Assembly: GCA_002315375.1 (NCBI GenBank)
Contig: DCHR01000026.1
Span: forward strand, 1-35,721
Length of the DNA: 35,721 bases
Direction: 5' to 3'
Origin: Treponema sp. UBA1747
Lineage (GTDB): Bacteria > Spirochaetota > Spirochaetia > Treponematales > Treponemataceae
The notes under the pieces are model-generated. The model had not been told where the DNA came from. It searched no databases and worked only from the letters and a program-made list of their open reading frames with translations. The position numbers and the translations under genes are program-made. Below are positions 1-8,238 of this stretch, piece after piece. Every line of letters starts with the position of its first letter. Positions within the stretch are counted from its first letter, which is position 1.

Positions 1-11
1 AAGTGATTGTT

Positions 12-40
12 ATATTATCTGAAACGACATTTTGTGTCAA
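12..40 (-). promoter_or_regulatory. Leftward sigma-70-type promoter
   Basis: On the minus strand TTGACA (40-35) is followed after exactly 17 bases by TAATAT (17-12). The -35 is perfect and the -10 matches five of six consensus bases. Transcription would start near base 5 and leave the window, so it probably serves a divergently transcribed gene to the left. No part of that gene's coding sequence is visible here. Confidence 0.7.
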
Positions 41-85
41 CAACCCGAGAAAAAAAAAACTAAAAAAAGTGAAAAAAATATAAAT

Positions 86-114
86 TTGCGAATTTCAAAT
101 CTGAGACTTATAAT
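86..114 (+). promoter_or_regulatory. Promoter of the ankyrin-repeat gene
   Basis: TTGCGA (86-91), a 17-base spacer and a perfect TATAAT (109-114) lie 36 bases before the ATG at 151. A GAGGGG ribosome binding site follows at 139-144. Together with the leftward promoter at 12-40 this makes the first 150 bases a divergent promoter region. Confidence 0.7.
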
Positions 115-150
115 ATCAAAAATGTCTAATTTTCTTTCGAGGGGTTCAAA

Positions 151-1062
151 ATGAAATGGCTTATTCTTTCCAACAACAAACAGGATCGGGCAGCTCTGGA
201 AAAAACCATCCGTCTGAGAGATACTGTATGCTCCATTGAATCCTTTTCCCTTTCTCAAAGTGATTACAGTAAATGGATTACAAATCTTTACGATATTACA
301 GATGTAATCCTTATGGGAGATAAATCCGAAATTCAGAAACCAGAATTACTTGGACTTTTGTATTCACTGACGGGTTACTGCGCCAGAGGAAACGTTCCGG
401 TTTTCACAACCTTCACAGATTTAGGAAAACATACTGTGGCCGGCGGAGAAACAGTTAAAGTATTCAAAAACCTTAAACAGCTGGATTCAGAAATCAGCTC
501 AAATTATGTCTATATTCTTAAAAATGCAAAACAGCAGGATGCAGCAAAATACCTTATCAATAAGGGAATTCCATTTACCGTTGAATGTTTTGCGGATTAC
601 ATTGCAAAAGGCAAATTCGAAATCTGCCGCCTGTTTATTACTGCGGGCATGGACATCAACAGCCGCGATTCTCTTGGAACACCTATGCTGAATATTGCAG
701 TCCGGACCGACAATGAAGAAATTGTTTCCTGGATGGTAGATAACGGCGCCGAAATCAATGTTATGTCCGAAGACCGCGGTTACTCTCCTCTTATGGATGC
801 CGTCTGGCGTGGAAACAAAGAAATAACAAAATTCTTAATCGAACATAATGCTGATGTAAACACAATCTGTAAGGAAGGTCAGTCAAATCTGGTAATTGCA
901 GTTGGAGCAGGAAAAACAGAAATAGTAAAACTTCTTGCACATGCAGGAGCTGATCCTGACATTAAAGATGCAATGGGTATGAGCGCTTATGACTATGCAG
1001 TTTTGTTCAAAAAGGAAGAAATATCAAAAATTTTGTTTCCGTTCCACAAAATTCCTTCATAA
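151..1062 (+). CDS. Ankyrin-repeat protein with unknown N-terminal domain
   Basis: The protein has 303 residues, no signal peptide and no membrane segment, so it is probably cytoplasmic. Roughly residues 125-300 form about five ankyrin repeats: successive helix-turn-helix units with the pattern of a hydrophobic first helix, 'IVxxLLxxGADxN' and a loop, seen around residues 160-175, 190-205, 225-240 and 260-270. Ankyrin repeats bind partner proteins; the partner is not evident. Residues 1-120 are not ankyrin and I do not recognise them; they look like an alpha/beta domain with a 'VILMGDKSEI' strand-loop near residue 55. The ATG at 151 is fixed by GAGGGG seven bases upstream and a promoter at 86-114. 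The gene ends just before the smc promoter, so it is probably monocistronic. Function beyond protein binding is unknown. Confidence 0.85.
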   Translation: MKWLILSNNKQDRAALEKTIRLRDTVCSIESFSLSQSDYSKWITNLYDITDVILMGDKSEIQKPELLGLLYSLTGYCARGNVPVFTTFTDLGKHTVAGGETVKVFKNLKQLDSEISSNYVYILKNAKQQDAAKYLINKGIPFTVECFADYIAKGKFEICRLFITAGMDINSRDSLGTPMLNIAVRTDNEEIVSWMVDNGAEINVMSEDRGYSPLMDAVWRGNKEITKFLIEHNADVNTICKEGQSNLVIAVGAGKTEIVKLLAHAGADPDIKDAMGMSAYDYAVLFKKEEISKILFPFHKIPS

Positions 1063-1091
1063 TTGCTAACAAGCACTTCTTTCAGTATAAT
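1063..1091 (+). promoter_or_regulatory. Promoter of the smc operon
   Basis: TTGCTA (1063-1068), 17 bases, then perfect TATAAT (1086-1091). The -35 box directly abuts the stop codon of the upstream ankyrin gene. Transcription would start near 1098, leaving a short leader with GAGGG (1116-1120) six bases before the GTG start of smc. Confidence 0.75.
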
Positions 1092-1126
1092 TTTACTATT
1101 AACTAATTGTCTCTTGAGGGAAAACA

Positions 1127-4100
1127 GTGTTCTTAAAAAGTCTTGATATATACGGTTTCAAATCTTTTGCAGACAGAACTCATATTGATTTCGCAGAAGG
1201 AATTACAGCTCTTCTGGGGCCAAACGGATGTGGAAAATCAAATGTAGTCGATGCAATTAAATGGGTTATTGCAGAAAACCGTGCCAAAAATCTCCGCGCC
1301 GAAAAAATGGAAGACGTTATTTTTAACGGAACCGAAAGCAGAGCGGCCCTGAATACTGCAGAAGTTACACTTACTCTCTGTAACGAAAACGGACTTCTTC
1401 CTCTCGAAGACTCTGAAATTGCAATCAAAAGACGCCTGTACCGTTCAGGAGACCAGGAATATTTCATCAACAACCGTCAGGTGGGACCAACAGAAATCCG
1501 AAAACTGTTTATGGATACAGGTGTTGGTAAAGCAGCCTACTCTGTTATGGAACAGGGAAAAATCGACCAGATTCTTTCATCAAAACCTGAAGACCGCCGT
1601 TATCTTTTTGAAGAAGCAGCAGGTATTTCCAGATCCAAAGCCGAAGTTCAGGAAGCAGAAAGAGAACTGGAAAGAACAAGACAGAACATGGTTCAGATTG
1701 AAATAGCCATGGCTGAAATCAAACGCAGCTACGACTCTCTGAAAATCCAGTCTGAAAAAACTGAAAAATACAGAAAACTCAAAGACGAAGTAAGTGCCCT
1801 CGACCTGGACCTTACACTTCTCCGCCTTAAAAACTTCGTAACAGAAAAAGCCCGTCAGGAAAAAGAACTTCAGACAATCCTCGAAAAACGCGACAAAGTC
1901 CGTGCCGAAATTGAAGAAATCAACAATACAATTTCTGAAAACATGGACAAAGTAAAAGCCCTTCAGGAAGAGCTTTACGCCAAACAGATGGACCTGGTTG
2001 CAATCGGGAAAGAAAAAAACGGAAAGCTGGAACTGGTAAAGCAGTTCAATGCCCGTTCTTCCGAAATCAAAGAAAAAATCAACAGTCTTGAAGGAAAAAA
2101 AGCTGCCATTGAAGAACGGATTGACAGCATTCATGAAGAAATCGACGAAGCCGAAGCAAGTCTTCATGAAAAAACAAAACAGCTGTCAGACATTCAGAAA
2201 AACATCGAATCTTTTGAACAGAACATCAATATTTCTTCTCTTCAGATTACAGAAAATGACCGTCGTGCTTCTGAATATCAGACCCGAATCAAAGAGCTTG
2301 ATGAAAACCGTATTCAGCTTCAGAAGGATCTGGCCGCTATTACAGAAGACATTGTTGGAATGCTGGATGAAAAGCTTAAGAGCGCAGGATTTTCTGAAGG
2401 AGCAATGCGCCAGGCCCGTGAAAATCTGGATGTGATTCTCGGCAAACTTAAGGTTTTCGCAAAAGGCCGCTTTGACATTTTCAGTGATGCAGCAAAGAAA
2501 ACAAGTGCAAAGATTGAAACTGTAAAAGAAGCCGCAGATGCTTTTGGCGAAACAGTCAAAAATCTTAATGACCTTTCATCTGCCCTGGAAAATTATTACA
2601 ATGCCTCCCCTGCCTTTATTACAGAATTCCTTTCTCCTGAAGGTGTAATGACAAAAAAACGAGGAATCGATTCAAAAATTGCAGAAAACCTGGAACAGAT
2701 AGATTCTATCAACGGCCAGATTTCAGAATTGAATACAGAAAACTCAAATCTTACAAAAAAGATTGATGAGTACAAAGATACACTTCACCGCCTGCACGGA
2801 AATCAGATTAAAATGCAGGAACAGATTTCTGCCAGCGAACAGCAGATTACTTTCATTAAACGAAGCCTTACTTCAGAACAGAATTCTCTCCGCGAGACAG
2901 AAGAAGAACTTTTTGCTGAACAGAAACGCGGCGAAGAACTGAACGAACAAATAGAAGACATTCAGAGCGAACTTTCAGAAATTGAATACCGCGGCCAGCA
3001 GCTTGCAAAAGAGCTTTCTGTTCTGGATGGAGAAATTTCCAAATGCAACAAAAGTGTTTCCGGTAAAAGTGATACTCTTCAGAAAAAACAGGAAGACCAG
3101 AATAAATATCAGATGCAGTATGAACGCCTGACACTTCAGGTCAATTCTTCCGAAAGCGACATCAAAAACATCAAGCAGAATTATATCGAGCAGTATTCCC
3201 GTGACCTTATGGAATTCGAAGAACGGATGTATAAAATTACCACTACTGCTCCGGTTCTCAGAGATAAACTTACAGAAGCAAAAGACAAACTTAAAAATCT
3301 GGGTTCTGTAAACCTTATGGCTGTTGAAGAATTTGCTGAAGTAAAAGACCGCTATGAACGCCAGAAAACAAACTACGAAGATACACAGAAGTCTCTGGAT
3401 AACCTTATCCGTGTTTCTGAAGAAATCAAATCAAAATCTTCTGAAATGTTCCTGGAAACTTACAACCAGATTAAAAAGAATTTCCATAATATGTTCCGCC
3501 GCCTTTTCAACGGTGGACGTGCAGAACTTAAACTTGCAGATCCGCAGAATATTCTTCAGTCAGGTATTGATATTTATGCCCAGCCGCCTGGAAAGAAACT
3601 TGAAAACATCGCTCTCCTTTCCGGTGGTGAAAAAACCATGACTGCAGTTGCTCTTCTCTTTGCAACCTATCAGGTTCGTCCAAGTCCATTCTGTCTCCTG
3701 GACGAAATTGATGCGGCCCTTGACGACAAAAATGTAACAAGCTTCGTTACAGCCCTGGAAAGTTTTGCAAATGTTTCTCAATACATTGTAATTACCCATA
3801 ACAAGAAAACCGTTATGGGTGCTTCTACAATGCTTGGTATCACAATGGAAGAATCCGGCGTTTCAAAGATTATCGCTCTCCGTCTTGATGAAGACCTGAA
3901 AACAGGAAAGAAATACAGAGACGAAACAAAATTCGTTGATGAAGAAATCGATGTTGAAGAAGGAGCCGTAATTCCTCCTCGTCCTGAAAAGCGAATTCAT
4001 AATCCTGACGGTTCAATTACAGATCCTGAAATCGAACGGGTAAAAAAAGAACAGAAGGAAGCTGAGAAAAAGGCAAAGGCCGCTGAAAAAGCAGCAAAAG

Positions 4101-4189
4101 AAGCTGAAGCACAAAAGGAAGCCGATTTAAAAGAAAAAGAAGCTGAAATTTCCGGACTGGAAAATCCGGATTCAGAAAACGAAAAATAA
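1127..4189 (+). CDS. smc: Chromosome segregation/condensin ATPase SMC
   Basis: SMC proteins organise and help segregate chromosomes as ATP-driven dimers with ScpA/ScpB. The head is clear: N-terminal 'IYGFKSF', Walker A GPNGCGKS at residues 31-38, signature LLSGGEK at 830-836 and Walker B ending in DEID at about 859. Long coiled coils lie at about 170-400 and 510-790. The protein is 1020 residues, but the last ~95 (from about 925) are a charged, lysine/glutamate-rich tail, so the core is about 925 residues against about 1186 in Bacillus subtilis SMC: the arms are short. The central segment (about 405-510) is helix-like and lacks the glycine-rich SMC hinge pattern; there is no CxxC zinc hook either. 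Start is GTG with GAGGG six bases upstream. Three downstream genes follow closely. scpA and scpB are not in the window. Confidence 0.95.
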   Translation: MFLKSLDIYGFKSFADRTHIDFAEGITALLGPNGCGKSNVVDAIKWVIAENRAKNLRAEKMEDVIFNGTESRAALNTAEVTLTLCNENGLLPLEDSEIAIKRRLYRSGDQEYFINNRQVGPTEIRKLFMDTGVGKAAYSVMEQGKIDQILSSKPEDRRYLFEEAAGISRSKAEVQEAERELERTRQNMVQIEIAMAEIKRSYDSLKIQSEKTEKYRKLKDEVSALDLDLTLLRLKNFVTEKARQEKELQTILEKRDKVRAEIEEINNTISENMDKVKALQEELYAKQMDLVAIGKEKNGKLELVKQFNARSSEIKEKINSLEGKKAAIEERIDSIHEEIDEAEASLHEKTKQLSDIQKNIESFEQNINISSLQITENDRRASEYQTRIKELDENRIQLQKDLAAITEDIVGMLDEKLKSAGFSEGAMRQARENLDVILGKLKVFAKGRFDIFSDAAKKTSAKIETVKEAADAFGETVKNLNDLSSALENYYNASPAFITEFLSPEGVMTKKRGIDSKIAENLEQIDSINGQISELNTENSNLTKKIDEYKDTLHRLHGNQIKMQEQISASEQQITFIKRSLTSEQNSLRETEEELFAEQKRGEELNEQIEDIQSELSEIEYRGQQLAKELSVLDGEISKCNKSVSGKSDTLQKKQEDQNKYQMQYERLTLQVNSSESDIKNIKQNYIEQYSRDLMEFEERMYKITTTAPVLRDKLTEAKDKLKNLGSVNLMAVEEFAEVKDRYERQKTNYEDTQKSLDNLIRVSEEIKSKSSEMFLETYNQIKKNFHNMFRRLFNGGRAELKLADPQNILQSGIDIYAQPPGKKLENIALLSGGEKTMTAVALLFATYQVRPSPFCLLDEIDAALDDKNVTSFVTALESFANVSQYIVITHNKKTVMGASTMLGITMEESGVSKIIALRLDEDLKTGKKYRDETKFVDEEIDVEEGAVIPPRPEKRIHNPDGSITDPEIERVKKEQKEAEKKAKAAEKAAKEAEAQKEADLKEKEAEISGLENPDSENEK

Positions 4190-4192
4190 AGA

Positions 4193-4594
4193 ATGGATAT
4201 AAAAGAAAAACTGGGATCAACCTGGCAGACAATTAAAGAAAAGATTTCTCCTCTTTATGAAAAGGTTGCAGATTATGTGCGCGAAAACAAAAAGATTTCT
4301 GCGTGCATCGGAAGCCTTGTTATCCTTATTATTATTTTTATCATTCTTTTCAGTTCAGTTATAAAAAAACCGGAAGCTAAAACCTACGAAAGAACGCTTA
4401 CAACCTCAGAAGAAATGATGGTTCCTCCTTCTCCGGCAGTTCCTGACGGATATAATCCAAGCCGCATAACAAAAGAAAACTGGTCAAACGAAGAAGCCGA
4501 TATCTGGTTTACAAAGCCGGGAGAAAAAGAGCTGGAAGATTTATCCCGGGCCAACGACAGAATAATCAATGAAATTACAGGAGCAGCTCCATGA
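4193..4594 (+). CDS. Small single-pass membrane protein coupled to smc
   Basis: This 133-residue protein has an amphipathic, charged N-terminus (about 1-34), one strong membrane helix (about 37-57, 'IGSLVILIIIFIILFSSVI') and a proline-rich, acidic tail with 'EEADIWFTKPGEKELEDL'. With a cytoplasmic lysine-rich start and no cleavable signal it is probably N-in. The ATG begins three bases after the smc stop with no good ribosome binding site, suggesting translational coupling, and its own stop overlaps the start of the next gene (ATGA at 4591-4594). I do not recognise the family. The coupling with smc is seen directly; any joint function is inference. Confidence 0.8.
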   Translation: MDIKEKLGSTWQTIKEKISPLYEKVADYVRENKKISACIGSLVILIIIFIILFSSVIKKPEAKTYERTLTTSEEMMVPPSPAVPDGYNPSRITKENWSNEEADIWFTKPGEKELEDLSRANDRIINEITGAAP

Positions 4595-6102
4595 AAAAAA
4601 TACTCCGCATAACAGCGGTTTCATTTGTTTTATTTGCATCTTTCTCTTTCATTGGCTGTGGTTCAACACCCAAACAGGAAGAACCTTCTGTTGAAACTCC
4701 GGAGCTTCAGAAAACAGAAGAAACTCCCGCTGTAGTTATTGATGAGGAACCTGAAACTGAAAATCCGGCTGAGGAAATCCCGCTTACAGAAACTTCAGAC
4801 CAGGAGACAGAGGAAGTTCCTGAAAACACTGACGAAAACAGCGATAAATCAGAAACTGAAGAAAGCAATTATTCAGATGTAAGAGAAGAAATTCTTGAAG
4901 ATATCATCGAACCGGAAGTTTTTGACGCAGAGCTTCCTCCTCTTCCGGAAAAAACAGAAGAAATTGAAGAAATTAAACCTGCAGTTGAATCAGAACCTGT
5001 CGGGGAAGACGAAATATCAGAATTGCCGGAACTACCCGAAGAAGAAAAAAAAGATGATTCTGACCAAGAAAATGCCTCCGATTCAGCTGACGAAGTAATC
5101 CCGCCAGTGGATTCTTCGGAAACCAGCAGAGATGATGCAGGCGAAATTTCTGCAGACGAAGTTGAAGATATAGTAATCGAAGAAAATACTACTGTTGAAG
5201 ACGAAGTTGAAGATATTATTTCTGAAGAAACAACCGAAGCTGCAGCCGAAGAAGAAAAATCAATTCCAGAAATTATTCCTTCAAGAAGTGTTTCAATGAA
5301 AAACGGACAGAGTCTTGATGTGGAATATCCCGGAAAAGGCTGGATTTTCCTTGGCTGTACAGACGGTTCAAAAAATCTTTCCAGCTCGGGAAGAAAGACA
5401 AAACCGGATTCAACAAGTTTTACATTAATCGCCAGAGTCCCGGGAACTGTTATTCTTCACTTTTATAAGGAAGATATTCTTGCAGACAAATATATTGACG
5501 ATTACCTGGAAGTAACTGTTTCTGAAATTAAATCCAAATCTTCAGTTCATGTTTCGGCTCCTCTTTATTCCGAAGCTGTTCCTCCAAAACCAGAGGTTCA
5601 TAATATCGAATCTACCGGGACAAAGGAAACAACAGATTCAGAAAGTGAAGATAAAGAATCCGGTATAAAAGCTGCAGAAGAAGTGACTGTTTCTCCAAAT
5701 GCTAAAACAGTTTCTGAAACAAAGAAAACGGAATCAGAAGCAAAAAAAGAACCTGCTAAGGCTCCTGTAAAAGAAACTGTTCCGGCTGTAAAAGCAGCAG
5801 ATTCCATTACTGTTCTTTCCGGCGAACAATACATGGCCAATGCAAAAAAGGCCCGGGATGAACAAAACTACACAGAAATGTATAATAACCTTCAGAATTT
5901 TCTGACTGTTTCTGAAACGAACAGAGATGAAGCACTCTTTCTTCTGGGACAGCTTTATGAAGGAAATTCTGAATACAGAAATATAAAAAAATCAGTTGAA
6001 ACTTATGAAGAGCTTACAGAAAATTACCCTTTAAGCGTTTACTGGGAAGACGCAAACAAAAGAGTTGTTTACTTGAAGCGATTCTACATAAATATCAGAT
6101 AA
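4591..6102 (+). CDS. Acidic TPR lipoprotein
   Basis: The 503-residue product starts with a lipoprotein signal peptide and lipobox FIGC (Cys23), so it should be lipid-anchored in the envelope. Residues about 28-230 are low-complexity and rich in Glu, Pro, Ser and Thr, probably an unstructured spacer. Residues about 235-315 form a compact beta-rich domain ('SVSMKNGQSLDVEYPGKGW...LEVTV'). A second Lys/Glu/Thr spacer follows, and residues about 410-503 contain two TPR-like helical pairs ('ANAKKARDEQNYTEMYNNL', 'ALFLLGQLYEG...'). The layout of lipid anchor, spacer, beta domain and TPR suggests a protein reaching out from the membrane to bind partners. It overlaps the upstream gene by four bases. 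Exact function unknown. Confidence 0.8.
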   Translation: MKKILRITAVSFVLFASFSFIGCGSTPKQEEPSVETPELQKTEETPAVVIDEEPETENPAEEIPLTETSDQETEEVPENTDENSDKSETEESNYSDVREEILEDIIEPEVFDAELPPLPEKTEEIEEIKPAVESEPVGEDEISELPELPEEEKKDDSDQENASDSADEVIPPVDSSETSRDDAGEISADEVEDIVIEENTTVEDEVEDIISEETTEAAAEEEKSIPEIIPSRSVSMKNGQSLDVEYPGKGWIFLGCTDGSKNLSSSGRKTKPDSTSFTLIARVPGTVILHFYKEDILADKYIDDYLEVTVSEIKSKSSVHVSAPLYSEAVPPKPEVHNIESTGTKETTDSESEDKESGIKAAEEVTVSPNAKTVSETKKTESEAKKEPAKAPVKETVPAVKAADSITVLSGEQYMANAKKARDEQNYTEMYNNLQNFLTVSETNRDEALFLLGQLYEGNSEYRNIKKSVETYEELTENYPLSVYWEDANKRVVYLKRFYINIR

Positions 6103-6124
6103 GAATTAAAAAAGGAATAAAAAA

Positions 6125-6856
6125 ATGAAACGAATCAGAATGTATCTTGCTTTAGGATTGATTGGGCTTACCGGAATGACATCATGTACAATCAACAAAC
6201 CTCAGGAAACAACAAGAAAAATAACTGTAAATGGAACCGGAAGCGTTCTGGTTGACCAGTCCGTAATCACACTGGAAGTACGCGCCAGAGATTTTGAAAA
6301 AGATAATGCAGTTTCTCTCGTAACTGAAGTATCTGAAAAGATTCTGAACGCTGCAGGAATTATGAAACTGGACAGCAATGACATCAGTGAGACAGGCAAT
6401 CAGATTTCTTCAGAAAAAGGACAGACTGTGTGGATAAAAAACAGCGAAGGTGTCTGGGTTTCAAAAGATGATTACACTATCTGTTCAAACCAGATCAAAG
6501 TGACTTTGAAAGATATTTCAAGAACTAAAGATGTGTGTGATGTTCTTTTGAAGGCTGCTGAAAAAAATACAGCAATTCTTTCAATTGATTACAAGGCTTC
6601 AGGAAACGGAACTGAACTTCGCCAGGCCAGAAACATTGCCGTTCAGAATGCCCAGGACACAGCAAACTTCCTGGCAGGTGCTTCAGGCTGCAAAGTTGAT
6701 AAGGTTCTGGAAATTGTTGAAAATGAAACTGTTTACAAAACAGTCAGTTCAAAATCAATTCTTCCTGCAAACAGAAATGATTTCTCAGATTTTGTTCAAG
6801 CTGTAAATGTTTCTGTTCAGTCCAATGTTACAATCACTTATTCACTCATGGACTAA
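6125..6856 (+). CDS. SIMPL-domain (DUF541) lipoprotein
   Basis: The 243-residue protein has a lipoprotein signal with Cys21 (TGMTSC) and then a SIMPL/DUF541 domain: 'ITVNGTGSV' at about 34-42, 'VITLEVRARD', a long helix, and a final beta strand 'VNVSVQSNVTITYSL'. SIMPL proteins are periplasmic or outer-membrane oligomers of poorly defined role (related to BP26/OMP28 of Brucella and E. coli YggE, the latter linked to oxidative stress). A good AAGGAA site precedes the ATG by seven bases. It lies 22 bases after the TPR lipoprotein and is probably the last gene of the smc operon; the next gene has its own promoter at 6870-6898. Confidence 0.85.
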   Translation: MKRIRMYLALGLIGLTGMTSCTINKPQETTRKITVNGTGSVLVDQSVITLEVRARDFEKDNAVSLVTEVSEKILNAAGIMKLDSNDISETGNQISSEKGQTVWIKNSEGVWVSKDDYTICSNQIKVTLKDISRTKDVCDVLLKAAEKNTAILSIDYKASGNGTELRQARNIAVQNAQDTANFLAGASGCKVDKVLEIVENETVYKTVSSKSILPANRNDFSDFVQAVNVSVQSNVTITYSLMD

Positions 6857-6869
6857 TTTTTAAAAACTG

Positions 6870-6898
6870 TTGGAATAAAAACTGCATAGCAGTAATAT
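6870..6898 (+). promoter_or_regulatory. Promoter of serS
   Basis: TTGGAA (6870-6875), 17-base spacer, TAATAT (6893-6898), followed by AGAGGAAA immediately before the serS ATG at 6930. No T-box or other leader structure is seen; the leader is only about 25 bases. Confidence 0.65.
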
Positions 6899-6929
6899 AT
6901 ATCGAAACTAATTTTTTAGAGGAAACGAA

Positions 6930-8216
6930 ATGTTAGACTACAAATACATCAAAGACAATCTTGCAGCCGTAAAACAGAATGTTCTGGACCGCAATATGGA
7001 TCCTGCCCGCGCAGATGCAGACAAAGTTGTTGAACTTTATGACAAACGCACTGCCCTGGTTACTGAACTTCAGGCTCTCCAGCAGAAACGCAATGAAAAT
7101 GCCCAGGCTATGAAACAGAAGCTGGACAATGACCAGCGTGCAAAGCTTATTGAAGCAGGAAAAGCTCTCAAAGAAGAAATCGCAAAAGTTGAAAAAGACC
7201 AGAAAGAAACTGAAGAAGCTTTGGAAGAAGCTGCACGCCAGATTCCTAACATGTACCACCCAAAAGCTCCTGTTGGAAAACTGGACACAGAAAACCTGGA
7301 AGTAAAAGTTGTTGGTACTCCACGTAAATTCGACTTCGAACCAAAAGACCACGTTGCTCTCGGTGAATCACTTGATATTCTGGACTTCGACCGCGGAACA
7401 AAAGTTTCTGGTCCTAAGTTCTACTACCTTAAAAACGAAGCTGTATTCCTGGAACAGGCTCTCATCATGTATGCCCTGAATACACTCCGCAAGCACAACT
7501 TCAATATGTTCATTACTCCGGACGTTGCAAAAGAAGATATCCTTAAAGGAATCGGATTCAACCCACGCGGAAACGAATCAAATGTATACTCAATCGAAGA
7601 AGAAGGAACCTGTCTGGTTGCTACAGCTGAAATCACACTTGGCGGATACCACCAGGATGAAATTCTTCCAAAAGACAAACTTCCACTTATGTACGGCGGA
7701 CTTTCACACTGTTTCCGCCGCGAAGCCGGTGCTGCAGGACAGTTCTCAAAAGGACTTTACCGCGTTCACCAGTTCGATAAAGTCGAAATGTTCGCCTACT
7801 CTACTCCAGAACAGAGTGATGAAATCCACGAACAGCTCCGTGCAATCGAAGAAGAAATCTTCACAGGTCTCGGTCTTCCATTCCATGTAGTTGATACATG
7901 TACAGGTGACCTTGGTGCTCCTGCTTACCGCAAATGGGATCTTGAAGCATGGATGCCTGGACGCAACGGCGGAGAATACGGTGAAGTAACTTCAACTTCA
8001 AACTGTACTGACTACCAGGCACGCCGCCTGAACATCAAGTACAAGGATGACGACGGAAAGAACAAGTACGTTCACACACTTAACGGAACTGCTATTGCCG
8101 TAGGACGCGCAATGCTTGCAATCCTCGAAAACTATCAGAATGCTGACGGATCAGTAACAATTCCTGAAGTTCTGGTTCCATACTGTGGATTTGACAAGAT
8201 TCTTCCAAAAAAATAA
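6930..8216 (+). CDS. serS: Seryl-tRNA synthetase
   Basis: The enzyme charges tRNA-Ser with serine using ATP. The 428 residues match the normal bacterial length. Residues about 1-105 are the N-terminal coiled-coil arm that grips the long variable arm of tRNA-Ser ('MLDYKYIKDNL', then alternating charged heptads). The class II catalytic core follows: motif 2 'FRREAGAAGQFSKGLYRVHQF' region near residue 255-275 and motif 3 'GRAMLAILENYQNADG' near 390-405. The motif 2 loop reads AGQFSKGL where many SerRS have AGRDTRGL, a common variation. It has its own promoter and a strong AGAGGAAA site. The codon use (ACC, CGC, AAC) is more biased than that of its neighbours, as expected for a highly expressed gene. 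Confidence 0.97.
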   Translation: MLDYKYIKDNLAAVKQNVLDRNMDPARADADKVVELYDKRTALVTELQALQQKRNENAQAMKQKLDNDQRAKLIEAGKALKEEIAKVEKDQKETEEALEEAARQIPNMYHPKAPVGKLDTENLEVKVVGTPRKFDFEPKDHVALGESLDILDFDRGTKVSGPKFYYLKNEAVFLEQALIMYALNTLRKHNFNMFITPDVAKEDILKGIGFNPRGNESNVYSIEEEGTCLVATAEITLGGYHQDEILPKDKLPLMYGGLSHCFRREAGAAGQFSKGLYRVHQFDKVEMFAYSTPEQSDEIHEQLRAIEEEIFTGLGLPFHVVDTCTGDLGAPAYRKWDLEAWMPGRNGGEYGEVTSTSNCTDYQARRLNIKYKDDDGKNKYVHTLNGTAIAVGRAMLAILENYQNADGSVTIPEVLVPYCGFDKILPKK

Positions 8217-8238
8217 TTAAAAAAAAAGATAAAGAATA

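Noticed and set aside
1580..2167. Long antisense open frame within smc
   Set aside because: Its composition (many Phe, few start signals) is what the reverse complement of a Glu/Lys-rich coiled coil gives; no ribosome binding site.
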